Source: Hydractinia symbiolongicarpus
Taxonomy: Eukaryota > Cnidaria > Hydrozoa > Anthoathecata > Hydractiniidae
Assembly: GCF_029227915.1 (NCBI RefSeq)
Contig: NC_079880.1
Span: 6,512,001-6,576,000, forward strand
Length of the DNA stretch: 64,000 nucleotides
Reading direction: 5' to 3'
Of this stretch, positions 39,401 to 50,741 are shown in pieces. Numbering within the stretch: position 1 is the stretch's first letter; each line of letters begins with the position of its first letter. The notes beneath the pieces are model-generated. The model was not told the DNA's origin. It was given only the letters and a program-made list of their open reading frames with translations, and did not search any database. The position numbers were made by a program, and so were the translations under genes.

Positions 39401-41299
39401 CCTTTAACAATAAAATGATTGACTGTGGGACTTAATTGAACTAACTTTTGACTGTGACCTGATAAATGTGATGAATGAAAAAATTGGACTCCAAGAAATA
39501 GCATTCTTCTTAATTTGACATGATTGCCTAAACTCAGCGTTTACACTGGGCGCTGTTGTAGCGCTTCATTTAGAAATTTAAGTTAATAAGTCATTTTTTA
39601 CTGTGGGACCAATCCTAGCCGTTATCGTGCCCTGAAGAAATAGCGAAAGTTTCAAAAACTTCTTTTCATTGACTTTCTAACGGTGTCAGTCCGTTTGAGT
39701 TACAACGGTTGCGTCACATATTCGTACCAACATGAATTTAGCGATATTTTTCTGATATTCCTAGGTTGAATCGCCTTTAACAGTTAAACGATTAACTGTG
39801 GGACTTAATTGAACTAACTTTGGACTGTGACCTGATAAATGTGATAAATGAGAAATTTGGAATTCAAGAAATAACATTCTTCTTAATTTGACATGATTGC
39901 CGGAACTCAGCGATTACACCGGCCGCTGTGGTAGCGCTTCAATTCAAAATTAAGATCAAAAACTCATTTTTTGCTGAGGGACCAATCCTAGCCGTTAGCG
40001 CGCGCTGAAGAAATAGTGAAAGGTTCAAAAACTACATTTCATTGACTTTCTAACAGTGTGAGTCCGTTTAAGTTTCAACGGTTGGGTCATATATTCGTAC
40101 CAACATGTATTTAGCGATATTCATCTGATATTACTAAGTTGCACCGCTTTTAACAGTGAAACGATTGACTGTGGGACTTAATTGAACTAACTTTTGACTA
40201 TGACCTGATAAATGTGATAAATGATAAAATTGGACTCCAAGAAATAGCATTCTTCTTAATTTGACATGATTGCATAAACTCAGCGATTACACTGGGCGCT
40301 GTTGTAGCGCTTCATTTAAAAATTTAAATTAATAGGTCATTTTTTACTGTGGGACCAATCCTAGCCGTTATCGCGCCCTGAAAAAATAGCAACAGTTTCA
40401 GAAACTTCATTTCATTGCCTTTCTAACGGTGTCAGTCCGTTTGAGTTACAACGGTTGCGTCACATATTCGTACCAACATGAATTTAGCGACATTTTTCTG
40501 ATATTACTAGGTTTCATCGCATTTAACAATGAAACGATTGACTGTAGGAATTAATTGAACTAACTTTTGACTGTGACCTGATAAATGTGATAAATGAAAA
40601 AATTGGACTCCAAGAAATAGCATTTTTCTTAATTTGACATGATTGCCTAAACTCAGCGTTTACACTGGGCGCTGTTGTAGCGCTTCATTTAAAAATTTAA
40701 GTTAATAAGTCATTTTTTACTGTGGGACCAATCCTAGCCGTTATCGCGCGCTGAAAAAATAGTGAAAGGTTCAAAAACTACATTTCATTGACTTTCTAAC
40801 GGTGTCAGTCCGTTTAAGTTTCAACGGTTGGGTCATATATTCGTACCAACATGTATTTAGCGATATTCATCTGATATTACTAGGTTGCATCGCTTTTAAC
40901 AGTGAAACGATTGACTGTGGGACTTAATTGAACTAACTTTTCACTATGACCTGATAAATGAGATAAATGAAAAAATTGGACTCCAAGAAATAGCATTCTT
41001 CTTAATTTGACATGATTGCATAAACTCAGCGATTACACTGGGCGCTGTTGTAGCGCTTCATTTAAAAATTTAAATTAATAAGTCATTTTTTACTGTGGGA
41101 CCAATCCTAGCCGTTATCGCGCCCTGAAGAAATAGCGACAGTTTCAGAAACTTCATTTCATTGACTTTCTAACGGTGTCAGTCCGTTTGAGTTACAACGG
41201 TTGCGTCACATATTCGTACCAACATGAATTTAGCGATATTTTTCTGATATTACTAGGTTTCATCGCCTTTAACAATAAAATGATTGACTGTGGGACTTA
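36481..41299 (+). repeat. D/E monomer domain, irregular part
   Basis: About 13 monomers, mostly classes D and E, alternating without a fixed period. Starts can be read at 36,866, 37,611, 37,984, 38,357, 39,062, 39,435, 39,808, 40,181, 40,554 and 40,927. The variants are those of the tetramer region to the right (CAGAAACTTCATTTC, GGTTTCATCGCC), but more diverged. One monomer carries a 42-bp deletion at about 38,690. Confidence 0.85.
38685..38700 (+). other. Monomer junction lacking 42 bp
   Basis: The sequence reads CTAGGTTTGAACTAAC, so the usual stretch from GCATCGCC through GGGACTTAAT (42 bases) is missing between CTAGGTT and TGAACT. Monomer starts on either side (38,357 and 39,062) are 705 bp apart instead of 746. 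The TT at the join could be microhomology. Confidence 0.85.
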
Positions 41300-42791
41300 A
41301 TTGAACTAACTTTGGACTGTGACCTGATTAATGTGATAAATGAGAAAATTGGAATTCAAGAAATAACATTCTTCTTAATTTGACATGATTGCCGGAACTC
41401 AGCGATTACACCGGCCGTTGTGGTGGCGCTTCAATTCAAAATTAAGATAAAAAACTCATTTTTTGCTGAGGGACCAATCCTAGCCGTTAGCGCGCGCTGA
41501 AGAAATAGCGACAGTTTCAAAAACTACATTTCATTGACTTTCTAACGGTGTCAGTCCGTTTGAGTTTAAACGGTTGGGTCACATATTCGTAACAACATGT
41601 ATTTAGCGATATTCATCTGACATTACTAGGTTGCATCGCTTTTAACAGTGAATTGATTGACTGTGGGACTTAATTGAACTAACTTTGGACTGTGACCTGA
41701 TTAATGTGATAAATGAGAAAATTGGAATTCAAGAAATAACATTCTTCTTAATTTGACATGATTGCCGGAACTCAGCGATTACACCGGCCGTTGTGGTGGT
41801 GCTTCAATTCAAAATTAAGATAAAAAACTCATTTTTTGCTGAGAGACCAATCCTAGCCGTTAGCGCGCACTGAAGAAATAGTGACAGTTTCAAAAACTAC
41901 ATTTCATTGACTGTCTAACGGTGTCAATCCGTTTAAGTTTCAACGGTTGGGTCATATATTCGTACGAACATGTATTTAGCGATATTCATCTGATATTACT
42001 AGGTTGCACCTCTTTTAACTGTGAAACGATTGACTGTGGGACTTAATTGAACTAACTTTTGACTGTGACCTGATAAATGTGATAAATGAAAAAATTGGAC
42101 TCCAAGAAATAGCACTCGTCTTAATTTGACATGATTGCCTAAACTCAGCGATTACACTGGTCCCTGTTGTAGCACTTCATTTAAAAGTTTAAATTAATAA
42201 GTCATTTTTTACTGTGGGACCAATCCTAGTCGTTATTGCGCCCTGAAGAAATAGCGACAGTTTCAAAAACTGCATTTCATTGACTTTCTAACGGTGTCAG
42301 TCCGTTTGAGTTACAACGGTTGCGTCACATATTCGTACCAACATGAATTTAGCGATATTTTTCTGATATTACTAGGTTGCATCGCCTTTAACAATGAAAC
42401 GATTGACTGTGGGACTTAATTGAACTAACTTTTGACTGTGACCTGATAAATGTGATAAATGAAAAAATTGGACTCCAAGAAATAGCACTCGTCCTAATTT
42501 GACATGATTGCCTAAACTCAGCGATTACACTGGTCCCTGTTGTAGCGCTTCATTTAAAAGTTTAAATTAATAAGTCATTTTTTACTGTGGGACCAATCCT
42601 AGCCGTTATCGCGCCCTGAAGAAATAGCGACAGTTTCAGAAACTTCATTTCATTGACTTTCTAACGGTGTCAGTCCGTTTGAGTTACAACGGTTGCGTCA
42701 CATATTCGTACCAACATGAATTTAGCGATATTTTTCTGATATTACTAGGTTTCATCGCCTTTAACAATAAAATGATTGACTGTGGGACTTA
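41300..42791 (+). repeat. Tetramer E1-E2-D1-D2, complete copy 1 (1,492 bp)
   Basis: Four monomers of 373 bp. E1 (41,300) has GGTGGCGCTTC and the private TTCGTAACAACATG (41,589). E2 (41,673) has GGTGGTGCTTC, GGGTCATATATTCG and TTGCACCTC. D1 (42,046) has AGCACTCGTCTTAAT, GTAGCACTTC and CCTAGTCGTTATTG. D2 (42,419) has CACTCGTCCTAAT, CAGAAACTTC and GGTTTCATCGCC with AACAATAAAATG. This is the reference order for the following copies. Confidence 0.9.
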
Positions 42792-43910
42792 ATTGAACTA
42801 ACTTTGGACTGTGACCTGATTAATGTGATAAATGAGAAAATTGGAATTCAAGAAATAACATTCTTCTTAATTTGACATGATTGCCGGAACTCAGCGATTA
42901 CACCGGCCGTTGTGGTGGCGCTTCAATTCAAAATTAAGATAAAAAACTCATTTTTTGCTGAGGGACCAATCCTAGCCGTTAGCGCGCGCTGAAGAAATAG
43001 CGACAGTTTCAAAAACTACATTTCATTGACTTTCTAACGGTGTCAGTCCGTTTGAGTTTAAACGGTTGGGTCACATATTCGTAACAACATGTATTTAGCG
43101 ATATTCATCTGACATTACTAGGTTGCATCGCTTTTAACAGTGAATTGATTGACTGTGGGACTTAATTGAACTAACTTTGGACTGTGACCTGATTAATGTG
43201 ATAAATGAGAAAATTGGAATTCAAGAAATAACATTCTTCTTAATTTGACATGATTGCCGGAACTCAGCGATTACACCGGCCGTTGTGGTGGTGCTTCAAT
43301 TCAAAATTAAGATAAAAAACTCATTTTTTGCTGAGAGACCAATCCTAGCCGTTAGCGCGCACTGAAGAAATAGTGACAGTTTCAAAAACTACGTTTCATT
43401 GACTGTCTAACGGTGTCAATCCGTTTAAGTTTCAACGGTTGGGTCATATATTCGTACCAACATGTATTTAGCGATATTCATCTGATATTACTAGGTTGCA
43501 CCTCTTTTAACTGTGAAACGATTGACTGTGGGACTTAATTGAACTAACTTTTGACTGTGACCTGATAAATGTGATAAATGAAAAAATTGGACTCCAAGAA
43601 ATAGCACTCGTCTTAATTTGACATGATTGCCTAAACTCAGCGATTACACTGGTCCCTGTTGTAGCACTTCATTTAAAAGTTTAAATTAATAAGTCATTTT
43701 TTACTGTGGGACCAATCCTAGTCGTTATTGCGCCCTGAAGAAATAGCGACAGTTTCAAAAACTGCATTTCATTGACTTTCTAACGGTGTCAGTCCGTTTG
43801 AGTTACAACGGTTGCGTCACATATTCGTACCAACATGTATTTAGCGATATTCATCTGACATTACTAGGTTGCATCGCTTTTAACAGTGAATTGATTGACT
43901 GTGGGACTTA
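42792..43910 (+). repeat. Tetramer copy 2, truncated: E1-E2-D1/E1 chimera
   Basis: E1 at 42,792 and E2 at 43,165 match copy 1 almost perfectly (E2 has CTACGTTTC for CTACATTTC). The third monomer (43,538) is D1 up to TTCGTACCAAC, then continues TATTTAGCGATATTCATC with a TTGCATCGCTTTTAACAGTG end, which is E1. The switch lies within the seven bases CAACATG at 43,831-43,837. It is followed directly by E2, so D2 and most of E1 are missing here. Confidence 0.88.
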
Positions 43911-45029
43911 ATTGAACTAACTTTGGACTGTGACCTGATTAATGTGATAAATGAGAAAATTGGAATTCAAGAAATAACATTCTTCTTAATTTGACATGAT
44001 TGCCGGAACTCAGCGATTACACCGGCCGTTGTGGTGGTGCTTCAATTCAAAATTAAGATAAAAAACTCATTTTTTGCTGAGAGACCAATCCTAGCCGTTA
44101 GCGCGCACTGAAGAAATAGTGACAGTTTCAAAAACTACATTTCATTGACTGTCTAACGGTGTCAATCCGTTTAAGTTTCAACGGTTGGGTCATATATTCG
44201 TACCAACATGTATTTAGCGATATTCATCTGATATTACTAGGTTGCACCTCTTTTAACTGTGAAACGATTGACTGTGGGACTTAATTGAACTAACTTTTGA
44301 CTGTGACCTGATAAATGTGATAAATGAAAAAATTGGACTCCAAGAAATAGCACTCGTCTTAATTTGACATGATTGCCTAAACTCAGCGATTACACTGGTC
44401 CCTGTTGTAGCACTTCATTTAAAAGTTTAAATTAATAAGTCATTTTTTACTGTGGGACCAATCCTAGTCGTTATTGCGCCCTGAAGAAATAGCGACAGTT
44501 TCAAAAACTGCATTTCATTGACTTTCTAACGGTGTCAGTCCGTTTGAGTTACAACGGTTGCGTCACATATTCGTACCAACATGAATTTAGCGATATTTTT
44601 CTGATATTACTAGGTTGCATCGCCTTTAACAATGAAACGATTGACTGTGGGACTTAATTGAACTAACTTTTGACTGTGACCTGATAAATGTGATAAATGA
44701 AAAAATTGGACTCCAAGAAATAGCACTCGTCCTAATTTGACATGATTGCCTAAACTCAGCGATTACACTGGTCCCTGTTGTAGCGCTTCATTTAAAAGTT
44801 TAAATTAATAAGTCATTTTTTACTGTGGGACCAATCCTAGCCGTTATCGCGCCCTGAAGAAATAGCGACAGTTTCAGAAACTTCATTTCATTGACTTTCT
44901 AACGGTGTCAGTCCGTTTGAGTTACAACGGTTGCGTCACATATTCGTACCAACATGAATTTAGCGATATTTTTCTGATATTACTAGGTTTCATCGCCTTT
45001 AACAATAAAATGATTGACTGTGGGACTTA
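43911..45029 (+). repeat. Tetramer copy 3, truncated: E2-D1-D2
   Basis: E2 at 43,911 (GGTGGTGC), D1 at 44,284 (CCTAGTCGTTATTG at 44,468) and D2 at 44,657 (CACTCGTCCTAAT). The E1 body is lost, but its tail is present in the preceding chimera, so copies 2 and 3 together are one array cut and rejoined inside homologous monomers. Confidence 0.88.
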
Positions 45030-46148
45030 ATTGAACTAACTTTGGACTGTGACCTGATTAATGTGATAAATGAGAAAATTGGAATTCAAGAAATAACATT
45101 CTTCTTAATTTGACATGATTGCCGGAACTCAGCGATTACACCGGCCGTTGTGGTGGCGCTTCAATTCAAAATTAAGATAAAAAACTCATTTTTTGCTGAG
45201 GGACCAATCCTAGCCGTTAGCGCGCGCTGAAGAAATAGCGACAGTTTCAAAAACTACATTTCATTGACTTTCTAACGGTGTCAGTCCGTTTGAGTTTAAA
45301 CGGTTGGGTCACATATTCGTAACAACATGTATTTAGCGATATTCATCTGACATTACTAGGTTGCATCGCTTTTAACAGTGAATTGATTGACTGTGGGACT
45401 TAATTGAACTAACTTTGGACTGTGACCTGATTAATGTGATAAATGAGAAAATTGGAATTCAAGAAATAACATTCTTCTTAATTTGACATGATTGCCGGAA
45501 CTCAGCGATTACACCGGCCGTTGTGGTGGTGCTTCAATTCAAAATTAAGATAAAAAACTCATTTTTTGCTGAGAGACCAATCCTAGCCGTTAGCGCGCAC
45601 TGAAGAAATAGTGACAGTTTCAAAAACTACGTTTCATTGACTGTCTAACGGTGTCAATCCGTTTAAGTTTCAACGGTTGGGTCATATATTCGTACCAACA
45701 TGTATTTAGCGATATTCATCTGATATTACTAGGTTGCACCTCTTTTAACTGTGAAACGATTGACTGTGGGACTTAATTGAACTAACTTTTGACTGTGACC
45801 TGATAAATGTGATAAATGAAAAAATTGGACTCCAAGAAATAGCACTCGTCTTAATTTGACATGATTGCCTAAACTCAGCGATTACACTGGTCCCTGTTGT
45901 AGCACTTCATTTAAAAGTTTAAATTAATAAGTCATTTTTTACTGTGGGACCAATCCTAGTCGTTATTGCGCCCTGAAGAAATAGCGACAGTTTCAAAAAC
46001 TGCATTTCATTGACTTTCTAACGGTGTCAGTCCGTTTGAGTTACAACGGTTGCGTCACATATTCGTACCAACATGAATTTAGCGATATTTTTCTGATATT
46101 ACTAGGTTTCATCGCCTTTAACAATAAAATGATTGACTGTGGGACTTA
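45030..46148 (+). repeat. Tetramer copy 4: E1-E2-D1/D2 chimera
   Basis: E1 at 45,030 (TTCGTAACAACATG at 45,319), E2 at 45,403, and a third monomer at 45,776. The latter is D1 through GTAGCACTTC, CCTAGTCGTTATTG and AAACTGCATTTC, but ends as D2 (GGTTTCATCGCC, AACAATAAAATG). The switch is between about 46,003 and 46,106. One monomer length has thus been removed by exchange between D1 and D2. Confidence 0.88.
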
Positions 46149-46521
46149 ATTGAACTAACTTTGGACTGTGACCTGATTAATGTGATAAATGAGAAAATTG
46201 GAATTCAAGAAATAACATTCTTCTTAATTTGACATGATTGCCGGAACTCAGCGATTACACCGGCCGTTGTGGTGGCGCTTCAATTCAAAATTAAGATAAA
46301 AAACTCATTTTTTGCTGAGGGACCAATCCTAGCCGTTAGCGCGCGCTGAAGAAATAGCGACAGTTTCAAAAACTACATTTCATTGACTTTCTAACGGTGT
46401 CAGTCCGTTTGAGTTTAAACGGTTGGGTCACATATTCGTAACAACATGTATTTAGCGATATTCATCTGACATTACTAGGTTGCATCGCTTTTAACAGTGA
46501 ATTGATTGACTGTGGGACTTA
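46149..46521 (+). repeat. Single extra E1 monomer
   Basis: An E1 monomer (GGTGGCGCTTC, TTCGTAACAACATG at 46,438) is followed by a second E1 with the same marker at 46,811. The two are 373 bp apart and indistinguishable in my reading, a one-monomer duplication. Confidence 0.88.
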
Positions 46522-48013
46522 ATTGAACTAACTTTGGACTGTGACCTGATTAATGTGATAAATGAGAAAATTGGAATTCAAGAAATAACATTCTTCTTAA
46601 TTTGACATGATTGCCGGAACTCAGCGATTACACCGGCCGTTGTGGTGGCGCTTCAATTCAAAATTAAGATAAAAAACTCATTTTTTGCTGAGGGACCAAT
46701 CCTAGCCGTTAGCGCGCGCTGAAGAAATAGCGACAGTTTCAAAAACTACATTTCATTGACTTTCTAACGGTGTCAGTCCGTTTGAGTTTAAACGGTTGGG
46801 TCACATATTCGTAACAACATGTATTTAGCGATATTCATCTGACATTACTAGGTTGCATCGCTTTTAACAGTGAATTGATTGACTGTGGGACTTAATTGAA
46901 CTAACTTTGGACTGTGACCTGATTAATGTGATAAATGAGAAAATTGGAATTCAAGAAATAACATTCTTCTTAATTTGACATGATTGCCGGAACTCAGCGA
47001 TTACACCGGCCGTTGTGGTGGTGCTTCAATTCAAAATTAAGATAAAAAACTCATTTTTTGCTGAGAGACCAATCCTAGCCGTTAGCGCGCACTGAAGAAA
47101 TAGTGACAGTTTCAAAAACTACGTTTCATTGACTGTCTAACGGTGTCAATCCGTTTAAGTTTCAACGGTTGGGTCATATATTCGTACCAACATGTATTTA
47201 GCGATATTCATCTGATATTACTAGGTTGCACCTCTTTTAACTGTGAAACGATTGACTGTGGGACTTAATTGAACTAACTTTTGACTGTGACCTGATAAAT
47301 GTGATAAATGAAAAAATTGGACTCCAAGAAATAGCACTCGTCTTAATTTGACATGATTGCCTAAACTCAGCGATTACACTGGTCCCTGTTGTAGCACTTC
47401 ATTTAAAAGTTTAAATTAATAAGTCATTTTTTACTGTGGGACCAATCCTAGTCGTTATTGCGCCCTGAAGAAATAGCGACAGTTTCAAAAACTGCATTTC
47501 ATTGACTTTCTAACGGTGTCAGTCCGTTTGAGTTACAACGGTTGCGTCACATATTCGTACCAACATGAATTTAGCGATATTTTTCTGATATTACTAGGTT
47601 GCATCGCCTTTAACAATGAAACGATTGACTGTGGGACTTAATTGAACTAACTTTTGACTGTGACCTGATAAATGTGATAAATGAAAAAATTGGACTCCAA
47701 GAAATAGCACTCGTCTTAATTTGACATGATTGCCTAAACTCAGCGATTACACTGGTCCCTGTTGTAGCGCTTCATTTAAAAGTTTAAATTAATAAGTCAT
47801 TTTTTACTGTGGGACCAATCCTAGCCGTTATTGCGCCCTGAAGAAATAGCGACAGTTTCAAAAACTGCATTTCATTGACTTTCTAACGGTGTCAGTCCGT
47901 TTGAGTTACAACGGTTGCGTCACATATTCGTACCAACATGAATTTAGCGATATTTTTCTGATATTACTAGGTTGCATCGCCTTTAACAATGAAACGATTG
48001 ACTGTGGGACTTA
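46522..48013 (+). repeat. Tetramer copy 5: E1-E2-D1-D2-like
   Basis: E1 at 46,522, E2 at 46,895, D1 at 47,268 and a last monomer at 47,641. The last has GTAGCGCTTC like D2 but CACTCGTCTTAAT, CCGTTATTGCGCC and AAACTGCATTTC like D1. From 41,300 to 48,014 there are 18 monomers in exactly 6,714 bp, with no net insertion or deletion. Confidence 0.88.
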
Positions 48014-49757
48014 ATTGAACTAACTTTGGACTGTGATCTGATGAATGTGATAAATGAGACAATTGGACGCCAAGAAAAAACATTGTTCTTAATTTGACAT
48101 GATTGCCGAAACTCAGCGACTACACTAGTCGCTGTGGTAGCGCTTCATTTAAGAATTAAGATGAAAAAGCCATTTTTTTACTGTGGCACCAATCCTAGCC
48201 GTTATCGTGCGCTGAAGAAATAGTGACAGTTTCAAAAACTACATTTCACTGACTTTCTAACGGTGTCAGTCCGTTTAAGTTTCAACGGTTGTGTCATATA
48301 TTCGTACCAACATGTATTTAGCGATATTCATCTGATATTACTAGGTTGCACCGCTTTTAACAGTGAAACGATTGACTGTGGGACTTAATTGAACTAACTT
48401 TTGACTGTGACCTGATAAATGTGATAAATGAAAAAATTGAACTCCAAGAAATAGTATTCTTCTGAATTTGACATGATTGCCTAAACTCAGCGTTTACACT
48501 GGGCGCTGTTGTAGCGCTTTATTTAAAAATTTAAATTAATAAGTCATTTTTTACTGGGGACCAATCCTAGCCCTTATCGCGCCCTGAAGAAATAGCGACA
48601 GTTTCAAAAACTTCTTTTCATTGTTTTTCCAACGGTGTCAGTCCGTTTGAGTTACCACGGTTGCGTCACATATTCGTACCAACATGAATTTAGCGATATT
48701 TTTCTGATATTCCTAGGTTGCATCGCCTTAAACAATTAAACGATTGACTGTGGGACTTAATTTAACTAACTTTGGACTTTGACCTGATAAATGTGATAAA
48801 TGAGAAAATTGGAATTCAGGAAATAACATTCTTCTTAATTTGACATGATTGCCGGAACTCAGCGATTACACCGGCCGCTGTGGTAGCGCTACAATTCAAA
48901 ATTAAGATAAAAAACTCATTTTTTGCTGAGGGACTAATCCTAGCCGTTAGCGCGCGCTGAAGAAATAGTGACAGCTTCAAAAACTACATTTCACTGACTT
49001 TTTAACGGTGTCTGTCCGTTTAAGTTTCAACGGTTGGGTCACATATTCGTACCAACATGTATTTAGCGATATTCATCTGATATTACTAAGTTGCACCGCT
49101 TTTAACAGTGAAACGATTGACTGTGGGACTTAATTGAACTAACTTTTGACTGTGAACTGATAAATGTGATTAATGAAAAAATTGGACTCCAAGAAATAGC
49201 ATTCTTCTTAATTTGACATGATTGCATAAACTCAGCGATTACACTGAGCGCTGTTGTATCGCTTCATTTAAAAATTTAAATTAATAAGTCATTTTTTACT
49301 GTGGGACCAATCCTAGCCGTTATCGCGCTCTGAAGAAATAGCAACAGTTTCAGAAACTTCATTTCATTGACTTTCTAACGGTGTCAGTCCGTTTGAGTTA
49401 CAACGGTTGGGTCACATATTCGTACCAACATGAATTTAGCGATACTTTTCTGATTTTACTAGGCTTCATCGCCTTTAACAATAAAATGATTGACTGTGGG
49501 ACTTAATTGAACTAACGTTTTACTGTGACCTGATAAATGTGATGAATGAAAGAATTGGACTTCAAGAAATGGCATTCTTCTTAATTTGACATGATTGCCT
49601 AAACTCTGCGTTTACACTGGGCGCTGTTGTAGCGCTTCATTTAAAAATTTAAAATAATAAGTCACTTTTTACTGTGGGACCAATTCTAGCCGTTATCGCG
49701 CCCTGAAGAAATAGCGACAGTTTCAAAAACTACATTTCATTGACTTTCTAACGGTGT
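48014..49757 (+). repeat. Four complete monomers and one broken monomer before the foreign block
   Basis: Starts at 48,014 (A), 48,387 (D), 48,760 (E), 49,133 (D) and 49,506 (D). The last monomer runs normally to TCTAACGGTGTC and is broken at offset 252 by the foreign repeat. Confidence 0.9.
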
Positions 49758-49758
49758 C

Positions 49759-49961
49759 CCCGTATAGTCAAAAGTATACAAAGAAAGTACCCAGGGAGTA
49801 AACTCATTTCCCGAACGATTTTTTAAATTACTTTTTCACCACTAAAACGCATGAGACTTGTAGTTTTTAAAAATGTTTTCATTTTTGATGAGACGCTGAA
49901 TAAAAGATATTTAATCGCCGGCAAACAAAAACCTGCGATTTCCCGTAAATCCCGGACTCGG
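49759..49961 (+). repeat. Foreign ~202-bp unit, copy 1
   Basis: 203 bp. Key landmarks are CCCGTATAGTCAAAAGTATA, GTACCCAGGGAGTAAACTC, CCCGAACGATTTTTT, CACCACTAAAACGCATGAG, TTTTCATTTTTGATGAGACG and CCCGTAAATCCCGG. The only unit with AAAAGATATTTAATCGCC. Confidence 0.92.
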
Positions 49962-50163
49962 CCCGTATAGTCAAAAGTATACAAAGAAAGTACCCAGGGT
50001 GTAAACTCATTTCCCGAACGATTTTTAAATTATTTTTTCACCACTAAAACGCATGAGACTTGTAGTTTTCAAAAATGTTTTCATTTTTGATGAGACGCTA
50101 AATAAAAGAAGTTTAATCGCTGGCAAACGAAAACCTGCGATTTCCCGTAAATCCCGTACTCGG
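49962..50163 (+). repeat. Foreign ~202-bp unit, copy 2
   Basis: 202 bp. Diagnostic changes are CAGGGTGTAAACTC, a run of five T in CGAACGATTTTTAAATT, GACGCTAAATAAAAG, AATCGCTGGCAAACG and CCCGTACTCGG. These identify this copy as the source of the inverted segment at 50,742-50,898. Confidence 0.92.
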
Positions 50164-50365
50164 CCCGTATAGTCTAAAGTATACAAAGAAAGTACCCAGG
50201 GAGTAAACTCATTTCCCAAACGATTTTTTAAATTATTATTTCACCACTAAAACCCATGAGACTTGTAGTTTTTAAAAATCTTTTCATTTTTGATGAGACG
50301 CTGAATAAAAGAAGTTTAATCGCCGGCAAACGAAAACCCGCGATTTCCCGTAAATCCCGGCTTGG
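50164..50365 (+). repeat. Foreign ~202-bp unit, copy 3
   Basis: 202 bp. Carries AGTCTAAAGTATAC, TTCCCAAACG, AAAACCCATGAG and the shorter end CCCGGCTTGG, in place of the CCCGGACTCGG of copy 1. Confidence 0.92.
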
Positions 50366-50568
50366 CCCGTATAGTCAAAAGTATACAAAGAAAGTACCCA
50401 GGGAGTAAACTCATTTCCCGAACGATTTTTTAAATTATTTTCTCACCACTAAAACGCATGAGACTTGTAGTTTTCAAAAATGTTTTCATTTTTGATCAGA
50501 CGCTTAATGAAAGAGGTTTAATCGCCGGCAAACAAAATCCCGCGTTTTTCCGTAAATCCGGGGCTTGG
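50366..50568 (+). repeat. Foreign ~202-bp unit, copy 4
   Basis: 203 bp. Carries TTTGATCAGACGCTTAATG, AAAGAGGTTTAATC and CCGTAAATCCGGGGCTTGG. It shares the CTTAATGAAAGAGG variant with copy 5, so copies 4 and 5 are closest to each other. Confidence 0.92.
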
Positions 50569-50741
50569 CCCGTATAGTCGAATGTATACAAAGAAAGTAC
50601 CCAGGGAGTAAACTCATTTCCCGAACGATTTTTTAAATTTTTTCTTCACCACTAAAACGCATGAGACTTGTAGTTTTCAAAAATGTTGTCATTTTTGATG
50701 AGACGCTTAATGAAAGAGGTTTAATCGCGGGAAAACGACTG
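50569..50741 (+). repeat. Foreign ~202-bp unit, copy 5 (truncated)
   Basis: Starts CCCGTATAGTCGAATG and runs normally to GAGGTTTAATCGC. It then becomes irregular (GGGAAAACGACT) and stops about 30 bp before the expected end. The inverted segment begins immediately after at 50,742. Confidence 0.88.

Larger units (their letters stand above)
1..49757 (+). repeat. 373-bp satellite array, left arm (about 133 monomers)
   Basis: Head-to-tail tandem repeat with no interruption. Using the motif ATTGAACT as monomer start, successive starts fall at 1, 373, 746, 1119, 1492, 1865, 2238, 2611, 2984, 3357 and 3730, a spacing of 373 bp; the same phase can be followed to 49,506. Monomers are AT-rich with a GC-richer core (CCTAGCCGTTATCGCGC). 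All copies are in one orientation; I saw no inverted monomer. Reading frames are broken in every frame by stops shared between monomers, so the array is non-coding. Divergence between classes looks like roughly 5-20 percent by eye, whereas copies inside higher-order units are almost identical. This is the hallmark of satellite DNA homogenised by unequal exchange. I do not recognise the family from memory. Confidence 0.97.

Noticed and set aside
50025-50219. A 64-codon open frame on the minus strand in the foreign block
   Set aside because: It spans two tandem units and is not kept open in the other units; no recognisable protein motif.
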